Assembly: GCA_020343875.1 (NCBI GenBank)
Contig: CP070811.1
Span: 4,766,249-4,813,282, forward strand
Source of the DNA: Anaerolineales bacterium
GTDB taxonomy: Bacteria; Chloroflexota; Anaerolineae; 4572-78; NAK82
Length of the DNA stretch: 47,034 nucleotides
Direction: 5' to 3'
Both the position numbers and the translations under genes were made by a program. Under the pieces are notes generated by a model, which worked only from the letters and a program-made list of their open reading frames with translations, made no database searches and was not told where the DNA came from. Shown in pieces: positions 8,144-15,664 of the stretch (positions are counted from its first letter, which is position 1; the number at the start of each line of letters is the position of its first letter).

Positions 8144-9070
8144 ATGGAGTTGACTGTTTACGGGGCCAGAGGCTCCTACCCCATTGCGCGCAGGGACCAG
8201 GTACGATATGGTGGAAACACCACCTGCCTGCACTTCCGGACCCGGTCTGGGCAGGACCTCATTTTGGATGGGGGGACCGGGATTCGGGTGCTAGGGAATG
8301 AGATGATGCAGCGGGAATACGCCGAAGGTCAGGGAGAGGCTTACATCCTGGTTGGGCATACCCACTGGGATCACATCATGGGGTTTCCGTTTTTCGAACC
8401 GTTTTATCGGGAAGGAAATCGATTCGTGGTAGTATCGGCCGGGCAGGCTGGGGTCCACATCCGGGATATTCTGTCCGGGCAGCAGGCCGTTCTCCATTTC
8501 CCGGTGTCTTTTGAGCACCTTCAGGCCCACCGGGAGTACTTGCAGTTTAAGCCAGGCGATCATTTAACCTTGGGCGAGTTTCGACTGGAGACGGTGCAGC
8601 TCAACCACCCTGGGATGACGGTCGGGTATCGTGTCGAGGCGGACGACGGTGTGGTGACGGTATACACAGACACGGCACGGGTGCGCGAGGTCCGCCTGGG
8701 AGACGGGATGGGTGGGCTCGAACCGGATGCGGGGTTTTCCAGGGGATATTTGGAGCAGCTTGCCCATTGTGCCCGAGGGGCCGACGTGCTGGTGTATGAC
8801 ACCAATTACCTGGAGCACGAGATATTGGGCTGGTATCACTTCGGACATTCCACGGTAGAGGATGCTCTGGAGATAGCCCGAATGGCCCAGGTGAATCGAT
8901 TGGTGTTGTTTCACCACGACCCGGAGCACTCGGACACCGTTGTGGAAGAGAAGCTGGCCTTGGCACGAGACTTGAGCCGGGGTGAGCCCCTGACCGTGGA
9001 AGCAGCGGCCGAGGGGTGGCGCCTGGTGGTGGGACCTGATGCAGGCTCGCAGAAGGGAGCAAAGCCATGA
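8144..9070 (+). CDS. MBL-fold metallo-hydrolase
   Basis: 308 residues counted from the ATG at 8144, preferred over a TTG six bases earlier because GGTGA is well spaced before it. The metallo-beta-lactamase metal motif is HTHWDH (72-77), with His155 in QLNHPG, Asp176 in VYTDTA and a later histidine in LFHHDP as the remaining ligands, so a two-metal site is intact. The N-terminal GARGSYPI and RYGGNTTC are characteristic of a subgroup near PhnP/RNase Z-like cyclic phosphodiesterases. It probably cleaves a phosphodiester or similar bond; the substrate is unknown. It overlaps the next, paralogous gene by ATGA and resembles the first domain of the protein at 38613-39941. Confidence 0.85.
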   Translation: MELTVYGARGSYPIARRDQVRYGGNTTCLHFRTRSGQDLILDGGTGIRVLGNEMMQREYAEGQGEAYILVGHTHWDHIMGFPFFEPFYREGNRFVVVSAGQAGVHIRDILSGQQAVLHFPVSFEHLQAHREYLQFKPGDHLTLGEFRLETVQLNHPGMTVGYRVEADDGVVTVYTDTARVREVRLGDGMGGLEPDAGFSRGYLEQLAHCARGADVLVYDTNYLEHEILGWYHFGHSTVEDALEIARMAQVNRLVLFHHDPEHSDTVVEEKLALARDLSRGEPLTVEAAAEGWRLVVGPDAGSQKGAKP

Positions 9071-9936
9071 TCCGGGTCAGGTTCTGGGGAACCAGAGGTT
9101 CAATTGCGTCGCCGGGTCGGGCGACCCAGCGGTATGGCGGGAACACACCTTGTGTTGAGGTGGTGGGTTTTCAGATGGGCGAGCCAGGCGCGGCCGTGCG
9201 GTCGGATAACCCTCACCTTATCCTGGATGGCGGCACCGGGCTGGCCACTTTACAGACCACCCTGATGAGCGGGCCCTGGGGCCGTGGGCAGGGGGAGCTG
9301 CATCTGCTGTTGAGCCACTATCACTGGGACCACCTGATCGGCATTCCTTTCTTCAGGCCTATGTTTGTAAAGGGAAACCGCATCGTCTTCTACGGATCTT
9401 CTATCGAGGACCTCCGATCCAGTATCGAACGACTGTTTACCTCCGTCTATTCCCCCCTCAAGGGCGCGGAGAATGTGGCGGCAGATCTGAAGTACCGCCA
9501 GGTTGAACCGGATGGGATGGATGTGGCTGGTTTCCAAGTGCGGGCCGCGGAGAACCGGCACCTCGGCACAGCGCTTTCCTTCCGCCTTCAGTATGGAGCC
9601 CACGTGGTGTGCTACACCCCGGACCACGAGTCTGGCGATCGGGAGGTGGACGCCAAGCTGGTGGCGCTGGCCCGAGGTGCTCAGCTGTGGATCCTGGAAG
9701 CCCAGTACACCGCAGAGGAGCGGCGGGGCCGTGACAGCTGGGGGCACAATAGCCATCTGCAAGCTGTGAGGTTGGCATTGGAGGCTGGGGTGGGGATGGT
9801 GGTCCTGTTCCATCATGATCCGGCGCACGACGATGGTATCCTGGACCGCATGGGCCTGGAGGCGTCCGAAATGGCTGCCGGCACCAGGACCCAGGTGCTA
9901 ATGGCGCGAGACGGAATGGTGGTGGATGTGGAGTGA
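9067..9936 (+). CDS. MBL-fold metallo-hydrolase, second of a tandem pair
   Basis: 289 residues, clearly paralogous to the preceding gene: FWGTRGSIASPG at the N-terminus, RYGGNTPCVE, metal motif HYHWDH (84-89), an ENRHLG histidine, TPDHES for the bridging aspartate and LFHHDPAHDD for the last histidine. The two proteins are far enough apart in sequence to suggest different substrates or a heterodimer rather than a recent duplication. An AGAAGGGAG ribosome-binding site lies before the ATG within the end of the upstream gene. The stop is 44 nt before the dehydrogenase start. Function beyond metal-dependent hydrolysis is not evident. Confidence 0.85.
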   Translation: MIRVRFWGTRGSIASPGRATQRYGGNTPCVEVVGFQMGEPGAAVRSDNPHLILDGGTGLATLQTTLMSGPWGRGQGELHLLLSHYHWDHLIGIPFFRPMFVKGNRIVFYGSSIEDLRSSIERLFTSVYSPLKGAENVAADLKYRQVEPDGMDVAGFQVRAAENRHLGTALSFRLQYGAHVVCYTPDHESGDREVDAKLVALARGAQLWILEAQYTAEERRGRDSWGHNSHLQAVRLALEAGVGMVVLFHHDPAHDDGILDRMGLEASEMAAGTRTQVLMARDGMVVDVE

Positions 9937-9965
9937 CCCCCGAAGGTCATAGAGACGCAGGCTAC

Positions 9966-9973
9966 AAGGAGGT
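9966..9973 (+). promoter_or_regulatory. Ribosome-binding site that fixes the dehydrogenase start
   Basis: AAGGAGGT ends 7 nt before the ATG at 9981. A longer reading would start at GTG 9933, overlapping the previous stop, but has no such site and would add 16 residues not usual in the family. Confidence 0.8.
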
Positions 9974-9980
9974 GCAGCCA

Positions 9981-11024
9981 ATGGAATCGCTACTAAGGGA
10001 GTGGGATGGAGACAGCGTCATTTTTCGCTTTGACCGGCTCTGCGGTGCGTGGATCATTATTGCCATCCATTCAACCCGCCTGGGACCGGCGACCGGAGGC
10101 ACCCGGATGAAGCATTACCCCCATGTCCAGGCAGCCGTGCAGGACGCCCAGAGGTTAGCCAGGGGGATGTCCTATAAATGGGCGGCTGCCGGCCTTGACG
10201 CAGGGGGCGGGAAAGCTGTCATTGCCATTCCACCCGATCTTGGCCCGCCGGCACGAACCGATTTACTGCGACGTTATGGCGCGTTTATCCATCAGCTCAG
10301 GGGGCTGTTTCTGACGGGGCCCGATTTGGGTACGACGTCCGAGGATATGGACATTATCGCCGAAAACGCCGCCCCCTACGTTTTTTGCCGCACACCAGCC
10401 GCCGGTGGGTCGGGAAATCCCGGGCCATTTACGGCCTTAGGCGTCTTCACCTCTATTCAAGTGGTGGTCGAGCAGCTTTTTGGTGATGCTTCTCTGCGCG
10501 ACAAACAGGTATTGGTACAAGGCGTGGGGAGCGTCGGCGGGGAATTAATCAAGCTGCTGCGGCAGGCTGGGGCAGAGATTTCTTTCAGTGATGTAGACCC
10601 AATCAGCATCCAGCATTTCCGGCGCCAACTCGGCTTGCAGTTTGTCCCACCGGGTGAGGTATATGACGTCCATTGCCACATATTCGCGCCGTGCGCAATA
10701 GGGGGTGTTCTGAATGAAGAGACCATTCCCCGCCTGGGCTGTCGTGCGGTGGTGGGGGGGGCCAACAATCAGCTTGCCACGCCACAAGACGCAGTCCGAT
10801 TGCAGGCGCGGCAGATCTTGTACGCTCCGGACTTTGTAACCAATAGCGGGGGGGCTATAGCCGCTATCGGGATGGAGACAGGTGGCTGGTCGCCGGCTGA
10901 AGCCAGGGAACGGGTGGCTCAAATGATCAAGAGTAACCTGTTTGAGATTCTGGAGCTGGCCACCCAGGAAGAAGTCCCCCCTGATGCAGCGGCACAGCGT
11001 ATTGCCGAGAGGCGCCTGGCTTGA
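9981..11024 (+). CDS. Leucine dehydrogenase-like amino acid dehydrogenase
   Basis: 347 residues of the Glu/Leu/Phe/Val dehydrogenase family, which interconverts branched-chain amino acids and 2-oxo acids using NAD+. Visible marks: IHSTRLGPATGGTRM, catalytic lysines Lys66 (MSYKWAAAG) and Lys78 (DAGGGKAVI), DLGTTSEDMD, the SGNPGPFTALG substrate loop, the dinucleotide-binding GVGSVGG and IFAPCAIGG. These fit leucine dehydrogenase better than glutamate dehydrogenase in both length and motifs, though valine or phenylalanine specificity cannot be excluded. It is the third gene of an operon with two MBL hydrolases, an association I cannot explain from known pathways. No terminator is obvious after the stop. 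Confidence 0.88.
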   Translation: MESLLREWDGDSVIFRFDRLCGAWIIIAIHSTRLGPATGGTRMKHYPHVQAAVQDAQRLARGMSYKWAAAGLDAGGGKAVIAIPPDLGPPARTDLLRRYGAFIHQLRGLFLTGPDLGTTSEDMDIIAENAAPYVFCRTPAAGGSGNPGPFTALGVFTSIQVVVEQLFGDASLRDKQVLVQGVGSVGGELIKLLRQAGAEISFSDVDPISIQHFRRQLGLQFVPPGEVYDVHCHIFAPCAIGGVLNEETIPRLGCRAVVGGANNQLATPQDAVRLQARQILYAPDFVTNSGGAIAAIGMETGGWSPAEARERVAQMIKSNLFEILELATQEEVPPDAAAQRIAERRLA

Positions 11025-11166
11025 GCAGTCGAGTAAAGAAGCGCATTATTGGAACCAGCGTGCTCCAGGCCTATCTTTTCAATTTGCCCATAGCGTTTGT
11101 CAAACGGTTCCGAAAGCAAAGCAGGCTGATCGGCCTTGTGTGATAGCTTGGAGAGCAGAGGTAGGT

Positions 11167-12198
11167 TCAGGTTCTCCTTGACAAACGCCAGATTGTAATC
11201 AAGGTACCGATACCCAGTACCAACAAGGCGATCAGCTTGAAGAGCCGGGATGCCACCATCAGCGCCAACCCGCCAAACACGAGGCAGAAGAGGTAGTAAA
11301 GGGCGACAATCTGTCGCTGGCCCAGCCCCAAGGCGAGCAGACGATGATGCAGGTGGTCGCGCCCGGGGTGGGTGGGTGATTCACCCCGCCGCCAGCGGCT
11401 TACGATAAGCCATGCCACGTCAATGATGGGCACGCCCATAACCAGCAGCGCAGTGGCAATACGAGCCGGAGCCAGGATCGAAAGGGTGGCCAATGCGTAG
11501 CCGAGCACCATGGCGCCGGCCGTGCCCATAAAGACGCGAGCTGGATGAAAGTTGAAGGGCAGAAAGCCCAGGCAAGCGCCAGCCAGTGCGGTGGGGAAGA
11601 GGGCGATCTCTGGCTGTCCCAACCGGTAGGAATGGATTGCAAACAGAGTGGCCGCGATCAATCCGACACCGGTCGCCAGTCCGTCCAGCCCGTCTAGCCA
11701 GTTGACCGTGTTCATCATACCCGTCACCCAAAAGAGGGTGATGGCGACCACGACCCCCCAGCCCAGAAAGGGCAGACTTTCCGGGATGACGACCAGTTGA
11801 TTGGTGAGCGGATTCGTGAAGCGCTCGATGAAGACCGTACCGGCGATGGCGATGGAAGCCGCCGCCGCCTGGGCGGCAAATTGCGGCCAGGCGGGCAACT
11901 CGCGCCGGTCGTCCCACAGACCAAAGAGGAAGACAAAGATAGTACCGGCCACTACTGCCATTAGCCGGCGCATATCGTCGGGGTTAGCCGGCCGCCACAG
12001 GGCAAAAGTTAAGGCCGCTCCTCCCATGAAGCCGCCAAATAGTGCAATACCGCCTATACGGGGCACCTCGCCAGCGTGGGCCCGCCGATCTCCCGGCCGG
12101 TCTACGGCGCCTACCCTACGCCCGATTCGTGCACTGAGGGGCGTCAGGCCGCAAGCCAGTACAAAGCTGGCGGCAAAGACGATGATGAATGACGACAT
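11167..12198 (-). CDS. WecA/TagO-like polyprenyl-phosphate sugar-1-phosphate transferase
   Basis: 343 residues with about ten membrane segments, of the MraY/WecA (glycosyltransferase 4) family that links a sugar-1-phosphate to undecaprenyl phosphate and starts surface glycan synthesis. Motifs seen: PRIGGIALF, the Mg2+ motif LWDDRRE (Asp96, Asp97), NTVNWLDGLDGLATG, and DHLHHRLLALGL. The usual F-M-G-D-x-G motif reads FMGTAGA, with Thr226 in place of the third conserved aspartate. The start codon overlaps the upp stop by one base, so it is co-transcribed with upp. It could initiate the glycan handled by the glycosyltransferase operon further along, but that is inference. Confidence 0.85.
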   Translation of the reverse strand: MSSFIIVFAASFVLACGLTPLSARIGRRVGAVDRPGDRRAHAGEVPRIGGIALFGGFMGGAALTFALWRPANPDDMRRLMAVVAGTIFVFLFGLWDDRRELPAWPQFAAQAAAASIAIAGTVFIERFTNPLTNQLVVIPESLPFLGWGVVVAITLFWVTGMMNTVNWLDGLDGLATGVGLIAATLFAIHSYRLGQPEIALFPTALAGACLGFLPFNFHPARVFMGTAGAMVLGYALATLSILAPARIATALLVMGVPIIDVAWLIVSRWRRGESPTHPGRDHLHHRLLALGLGQRQIVALYYLFCLVFGGLALMVASRLFKLIALLVLGIGTLITIWRLSRRT

Positions 12199-12824
12199 TA
12201 GCCTGTGCCAAACTGTCGATCACCCGCATCTCCCAGGCCAGGCACAATGAAGCCGATTTCGTTCAGGTGGCTGTCCACCGCTGCGACGTGAATCGGCACG
12301 TCGGGATGCGCCTTGTGCAGCACGTGGATACCTTCTGGTGCAGCAATGATGCCCACAAACTTGATGCGTTGCGTGCCCCATTTCTTGAGAATCCCTACTG
12401 TGGCTGAAGCCGAGCCACCTGTTGCCAGCATTGGATCGAGGACCAGGCAGACCTGGACGGTAGGATCTACTGGCAATTTGTTGTAATACTCTACCGGTCG
12501 CAGTGTTTTCTCGTCGCGATAAAGGCCAATATGCCATACCTCGGCACTGGGCATCATCTCCCATACGCCATCCACCATTCCCAGACCGGCTCGCAGGATA
12601 GGCACCAGCCCAATCTTCTCCTGCAGCAGGGCCCCGGGCGCGGCCCCCATCGGCGTTTCCACCTGTGTGTCGTGGAGACCCAGATCAGCCGTAGCTTCGT
12701 AGGCTAGGAGCATGGCGATTTCTCTGATAAGCTCTCGAAACTTCTTGGGCTTGGTCGACTTGTCTCGCAGTTTGGTTAGCTTGTGTTTCACCAGCGGGTG
12801 ATTGGATTGAAACACGGTGTCCAT
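12198..12824 (-). CDS. upp: Uracil phosphoribosyltransferase
   Basis: 208 residues, the same length as E. coli Upp, when started at the ATG at 12824; this start has GGGAGAGGGA upstream and begins just before the conserved HPLVKHKL. A longer frame to 12869 would run through the leader hairpin. The enzyme makes UMP from uracil and PRPP (pyrimidine salvage). The PRPP loop is [13 protein letters not shown] and the uracil-binding end is [21 protein letters not shown] is also conserved. It is the first gene of a two-gene unit with the WecA/TagO-like gene. A good promoter and a structured leader precede it. Confidence 0.96.
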   Translation of the reverse strand: MDTVFQSNHPLVKHKLTKLRDKSTKPKKFRELIREIAMLLAYEATADLGLHDTQVETPMGAAPGALLQEKIGLVPILRAGLGMVDGVWEMMPSAEVWHIGLYRDEKTLRPVEYYNKLPVDPTVQVCLVLDPMLATGGSASATVGILKKWGTQRIKFVGIIAAPEGIHVLHKAHPDVPIHVAAVDSHLNEIGFIVPGLGDAGDRQFGTG

Positions 12825-12861
12825 GCGATCCCTCTCCCTTCGACTAATATGGCGGTCTCTG

Positions 12862-12908
12862 GCCTGCAAAATGGCCCAGGTTGTGCAACCCGGGCCTCCT
12901 TGCCAGGC
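12862..12908 (-). promoter_or_regulatory. Long hairpin in the upp 5' leader
   Basis: GGCCCAGGTTG and CAACCCGGGCC (12873-12896) pair along 11 positions with one G-T wobble and a minimal loop. The stem is extended by GCCTGCAA (12862-12869) against TTGCCAGGC (12900-12908) with one bulged C. The structure lies between the promoter and the ribosome-binding site. After the inner stem the upp strand reads ATTTTGC, a weak U-run. Confidence 0.55.
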
Positions 12909-12941
12909 TCCGTGGCCTGAGCTTTACGGTCAAGCTGATTC

Positions 12942-12970
12942 ATTATACACAAGTCTATTTCAACTGACAA
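12942..12970 (-). promoter_or_regulatory. Sigma-70-type promoter for upp
   Basis: Minus-strand TTGTCA (12965-12970) and TATAAT (12942-12947) with a 17-bp spacer, close to consensus. Start near 12935, leader of about 110 nt containing the hairpin. Confidence 0.75.
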
Positions 12971-13039
12971 ACACCTGGTGCTCGCCTTCCAGTCTCAACG
13001 CCCACTAGCCATCTCTGATGATCCTAACCCCGGCAGGCC

Positions 13040-13069
13040 TTGTGTTGACCTGAGAAGTTGATGTATAAT
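13040..13069 (+). promoter_or_regulatory. Promoter of the 13080 membrane protein gene
   Basis: TATAAT at 13064-13069 with TTGTGT at 13040-13045 (18-bp spacer). Transcription would start about 4 nt before the ATG at 13080, so the mRNA is probably almost leaderless. Confidence 0.5.
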
Positions 13070-13079
13070 ACCGGCCAAG

Positions 13080-13574
13080 ATGGACAATCCCCTGGTAATA
13101 CTTGGCTTTCTATCAATCTTCCACATTTTGGGCGCGGCAGCGTTGGCCAATGGCCTGCGAGGCATATGGAGCTGGCTACGGTCCAGAGAGCGAGGCGTGG
13201 GGAATGCATTTTTCTTTGTGTTGTGGGGCGCAGGATTTGGCTGCCTGCCCTTTACGTTTGGCCTGAGTATGGCCGCCGGCAAGGAGGAAGGAACGCCTTT
13301 TGTGCTGTTGGGTGAGATGATTATTTGGGGGAGCGCGTTTGGATTGGCCTTGCTGGGCTGGGAGGAATTGCTAGATTGGCTGCGCCCGTTTCTTCACCCA
13401 GACATGGCCATGATCGCTTTTGGGGGGATATTTGCTATGGTCGGGGCAGGTGCGGGCAGCCTCATCATTCGGGATGATTTGCTGTTTGGATTGCTGTTCG
13501 GGGGTATCTTTATGCTGGTCGGTGGTCTGATACTGGCTGTCGGCGTTCGGAATCTGCTCAAGGCGATGCGCTAG
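13080..13574 (+). CDS. Integral membrane protein, unknown function
   Basis: 164 residues, mostly hydrophobic, with about five membrane segments (for example LVILGFLSIFHILGAAAL, NAFFFVLWGAGFGCLPF, IIWGSAFGLALLGW, MIAFGGIFAMVGAGAGSLII and LFGGIFMLVGGLILAVGV). Glycine-rich helices suggest tight packing. I do not recognise the family. No Shine-Dalgarno sequence is present, but a TATAAT lies only 11 nt upstream, consistent with a near-leaderless transcript, and no other methionine could start the protein without losing the first helices. It converges on the next gene, and the two stop codons overlap within one CTAG. Confidence 0.7.
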   Translation: MDNPLVILGFLSIFHILGAAALANGLRGIWSWLRSRERGVGNAFFFVLWGAGFGCLPFTFGLSMAAGKEEGTPFVLLGEMIIWGSAFGLALLGWEELLDWLRPFLHPDMAMIAFGGIFAMVGAGAGSLIIRDDLLFGLLFGGIFMLVGGLILAVGVRNLLKAMR

Positions 13575-14458
13575 TCAACGTCGGGGGCAATGCGCAGGTA
13601 ATCGGAGGTTTTCTGGCCCAGCAGACCAACTACCAGGTGATAGAGGGCGTAGAGCTCCAGAGCAAAGGGCAGGTAGCCGCCGTAGCCTAATACCGGCATC
13701 TCGAAGATATGTAAGAAGTCAACCCAGGGTACACTATATGCCCATTTGGGATAGGAAAAGAAGTTCCACATCTCCCAGAAGAAACCGCACAGCAATACCC
13801 CCAGCCAAAGAGTGAACACGGGTCGCCAATCACCCGAGTGGGTCCATCTGGCCAGCGAGCGATGACCCAGCCACACATTGATCGGCTCTAAGATGAAATA
13901 TACCGACAACCAAACAAATGGAAAGAAATAGAGCGGCCAGGCTATCATCAGGGCAAACGTCAACAGCCCTAATGTGAAGAATAGAAGCGTGGTGCGGCGG
14001 TCAGAACGGATAACAGGGCCGCGCTTCAGGCGCCGCGGAAAATCAAAACTGGCTGCCAGCTCAGCCGCGCCAAAGACGGCCGGTATTACTGTGGAAAAGC
14101 TGATGCTGGACAGTATTCCATATTCCAGGTGGGTGAAGACCTCACGGCCAAGGTAATGCCAGTTCTGCACACGCCAGTTGATGACTTCGAATAGCCACCA
14201 GGCCGGCATGGATACCAAAAACAGCCCCACGTACTTTCGCCAGTCCCGACTCAGCAGCGACGTCCCGCGTCGATAGAGGACGAGCGCGTCAATGGTGAGG
14301 CAGAAGCCCAGCCACAAGGGGAAGAATCCCCAGTGCGTGCGCGGACCGGTCAGCAGCCAGTTAAGCGGCCAGAAGATGGCGATAAGTGCTAGACCCAGCC
14401 ATCCGTGGAGGGCGAGTCGGGGACGGGGGAAACGGACGGGTATGGCACGGTTTGTCAT
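13571..14458 (-). CDS. Polytopic membrane protein, unknown function
   Basis: 295 residues from the ATG at 14458, preferred over a TTG four codons earlier because GAGGGTG sits just before it. About eight membrane segments are visible, with many Trp, Phe and Tyr residues (WLGLALIAIFWPLNWLL, WWLFEVINWRVQNWHYLG, FPFVWLSVYFILEPINVWLG, LLCGFFWEMWNFFSYPKW). The conserved-looking charged residues within or near helices (FEVINW, WEMWNF) hint at an enzyme or transporter rather than a scaffold, but no family is recognised. It is divergent from the SDR gene and ends in a shared CTAG with the 13080 gene. Confidence 0.7.
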   Translation of the reverse strand: MTNRAIPVRFPRPRLALHGWLGLALIAIFWPLNWLLTGPRTHWGFFPLWLGFCLTIDALVLYRRGTSLLSRDWRKYVGLFLVSMPAWWLFEVINWRVQNWHYLGREVFTHLEYGILSSISFSTVIPAVFGAAELAASFDFPRRLKRGPVIRSDRRTTLLFFTLGLLTFALMIAWPLYFFPFVWLSVYFILEPINVWLGHRSLARWTHSGDWRPVFTLWLGVLLCGFFWEMWNFFSYPKWAYSVPWVDFLHIFEMPVLGYGGYLPFALELYALYHLVVGLLGQKTSDYLRIAPDVD

Positions 14459-14500
14459 AGACACCCTCAAAGGTTGTGGGAATATGGCACGTAGTCGAAA

Positions 14501-14528
14501 AGTATATCATATTTGACAGGAGGCGCAA
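14501..14528 (-). promoter_or_regulatory. Possible promoter for the 14458 membrane protein gene
   Basis: Minus-strand TTGCGC (14523-14528) and TATACT (14501-14506) with a 16-bp spacer. The -35 is only half matched. It lies inside the leader of the divergent SDR gene. Confidence 0.35.
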
Positions 14529-14551
14529 CTGAATGCAATGAGGGGGCACGA

Positions 14552-15316
14552 GTGAACTTCAAGGTGGATCTTTCAGGTCAGGTGGCCCTGATTACCGGCG
14601 CTGGACGAGGCATCGGGCGGGCCATCGCAATTGCTCTGGCTGATGCAGGCGCCTTAGTCTGCGTCAATGACATCAACCCCGACACAGCACGTGCTACGGC
14701 CGAGGAGATTCTGGCCTCTGGTGGTCAGGCTTTCGATTACGTTGCCGACGTATCGCTTAAGATGCAGATCGGTTCCATGATCGAAGCGGCTCGTGATCGT
14801 TGGGGCCGACTTGACATTCTGATCAACAATGCCGGGGTGGAGCCAAAAGCTTCTGTGTTAGCTTTGGATGAGTGGGATTGGGAGCGCACCATTAACGTCA
14901 ACTTAAAGGGCACGTTCTTGTGCACCCAGCTGGCCGGGCGCGTGATGCGTGATCAAGGCAGTGGGATCATCGTCAACATAGCCAGCATCGCCGGGCACAA
15001 AAGCCCACTTCCCAATGCCAGCGCCTACTGCGCCAGCAAAGCAGGTGTGGTTGGCTTCACCCGCGAGTGCGCTCGTGAGTTTGCGGCCTTTGGTATCCGG
15101 GTAAACGCTGTTTGTCCTGGTGTTATCATCACGCCCATGACACAGAAGTCGCGGGATGATCCGGATATTATGCGCAAGTGGATGGAGGACATCCCCCAGA
15201 ATCGGCTGGGGGAGACGGCTGAAGTGGCTGCAGCGGTTCTTTTCCTATGCTCGGGCGCGGCAAGCTACGTTAACGGCCACGCCTTGATCGTGGATGGCGG
15301 CAAGGTGATGGGCTAG
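14552..15316 (+). CDS. SDR family oxidoreductase (FabG-like)
   Basis: 254 residues from the GTG at 14552, supported by GAGGGGG six bases upstream and by normal family length; the longer TTG-started frame adds a non-conserved leader. It is a classical short-chain dehydrogenase/reductase: NAD(P)-binding TGAGRGIG, NNAG at 92-95, catalytic Asn115, Ser145, Tyr159 and Lys163 (YCASKAG). Similar proteins reduce 3-oxoacyl chains, sugars or secondary alcohols. ND at 39-40 after the second strand suggests NAD(H) preference. It heads a run with a MoaD/ThiS-like gene, a DNA glycosylase and rsmD, all in the same direction with short gaps. The substrate is not known. Confidence 0.9.
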   Translation: MNFKVDLSGQVALITGAGRGIGRAIAIALADAGALVCVNDINPDTARATAEEILASGGQAFDYVADVSLKMQIGSMIEAARDRWGRLDILINNAGVEPKASVLALDEWDWERTINVNLKGTFLCTQLAGRVMRDQGSGIIVNIASIAGHKSPLPNASAYCASKAGVVGFTRECAREFAAFGIRVNAVCPGVIITPMTQKSRDDPDIMRKWMEDIPQNRLGETAEVAAAVLFLCSGAASYVNGHALIVDGGKVMG

Positions 15317-15361
15317 GGGACAAGGGATAGGCATGATAGATTGGAGAACGGGTTGAGGAAA

Positions 15362-15664
15362 ATGCTGGTTGAGGTGAAGATGGGGGATCCCCTTTGGAAG
15401 ACGGTAGGGCAGCGGCAGATTTCACTACAACTGGACGAAAGTGCTACCGTATTTGACGCAGTGTCACTCTTGCGCGCCACATACCCCGACTTTGGGGCAG
15501 CCCTCGAAGCGGGCGGTACCCGGCTGGGAGTGCCTTTTAACTTCTTCGTCAATCGCAAGCTGGTAAAGGACAGAGATTTGGCCAGGCATAAACTGAAGGC
15601 AGGAGACAGGGTGCATATCCTGGCGCCAATTGTAGGCGGAGAGACCCAAGCAGGTAGGGAATGA
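15362..15664 (+). CDS. MoaD/ThiS-like ubiquitin-fold sulfur carrier with a C-terminal extension
   Basis: 100 residues from the ATG at 15362 (GAGG just before it). The sequence has the beta-grasp pattern of MoaD/ThiS: ESATVFDAVSLLRATYPDF for the first helix region, NFFVNRKLV, and KAGDRVHILAPIVGG at the end. MoaD and ThiS normally stop at the diglycine, whose last carboxylate is adenylated and thiolated. Here Gly92-Gly93 are followed by ETQAGRE, so the tail would have to be trimmed or the protein is not a standard sulfur donor. The tail codons contain the ribosome-binding site of the next gene, and the stop overlaps it as ATGA. No ThiF/MoeB activating enzyme is in the window. Confidence 0.75.
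   Translation: MLVEVKMGDPLWKTVGQRQISLQLDESATVFDAVSLLRATYPDFGAALEAGGTRLGVPFNFFVNRKLVKDRDLARHKLKAGDRVHILAPIVGGETQAGRE

Noticed and set aside
8601..9146. 181-codon minus-strand frame
   Set aside because: Pro/Arg/Ser-rich antisense shadow of the tandem MBL genes.
9250..9828. 192-codon minus-strand frame
   Set aside because: Antisense to the second MBL gene, which has complete metal-binding motifs.
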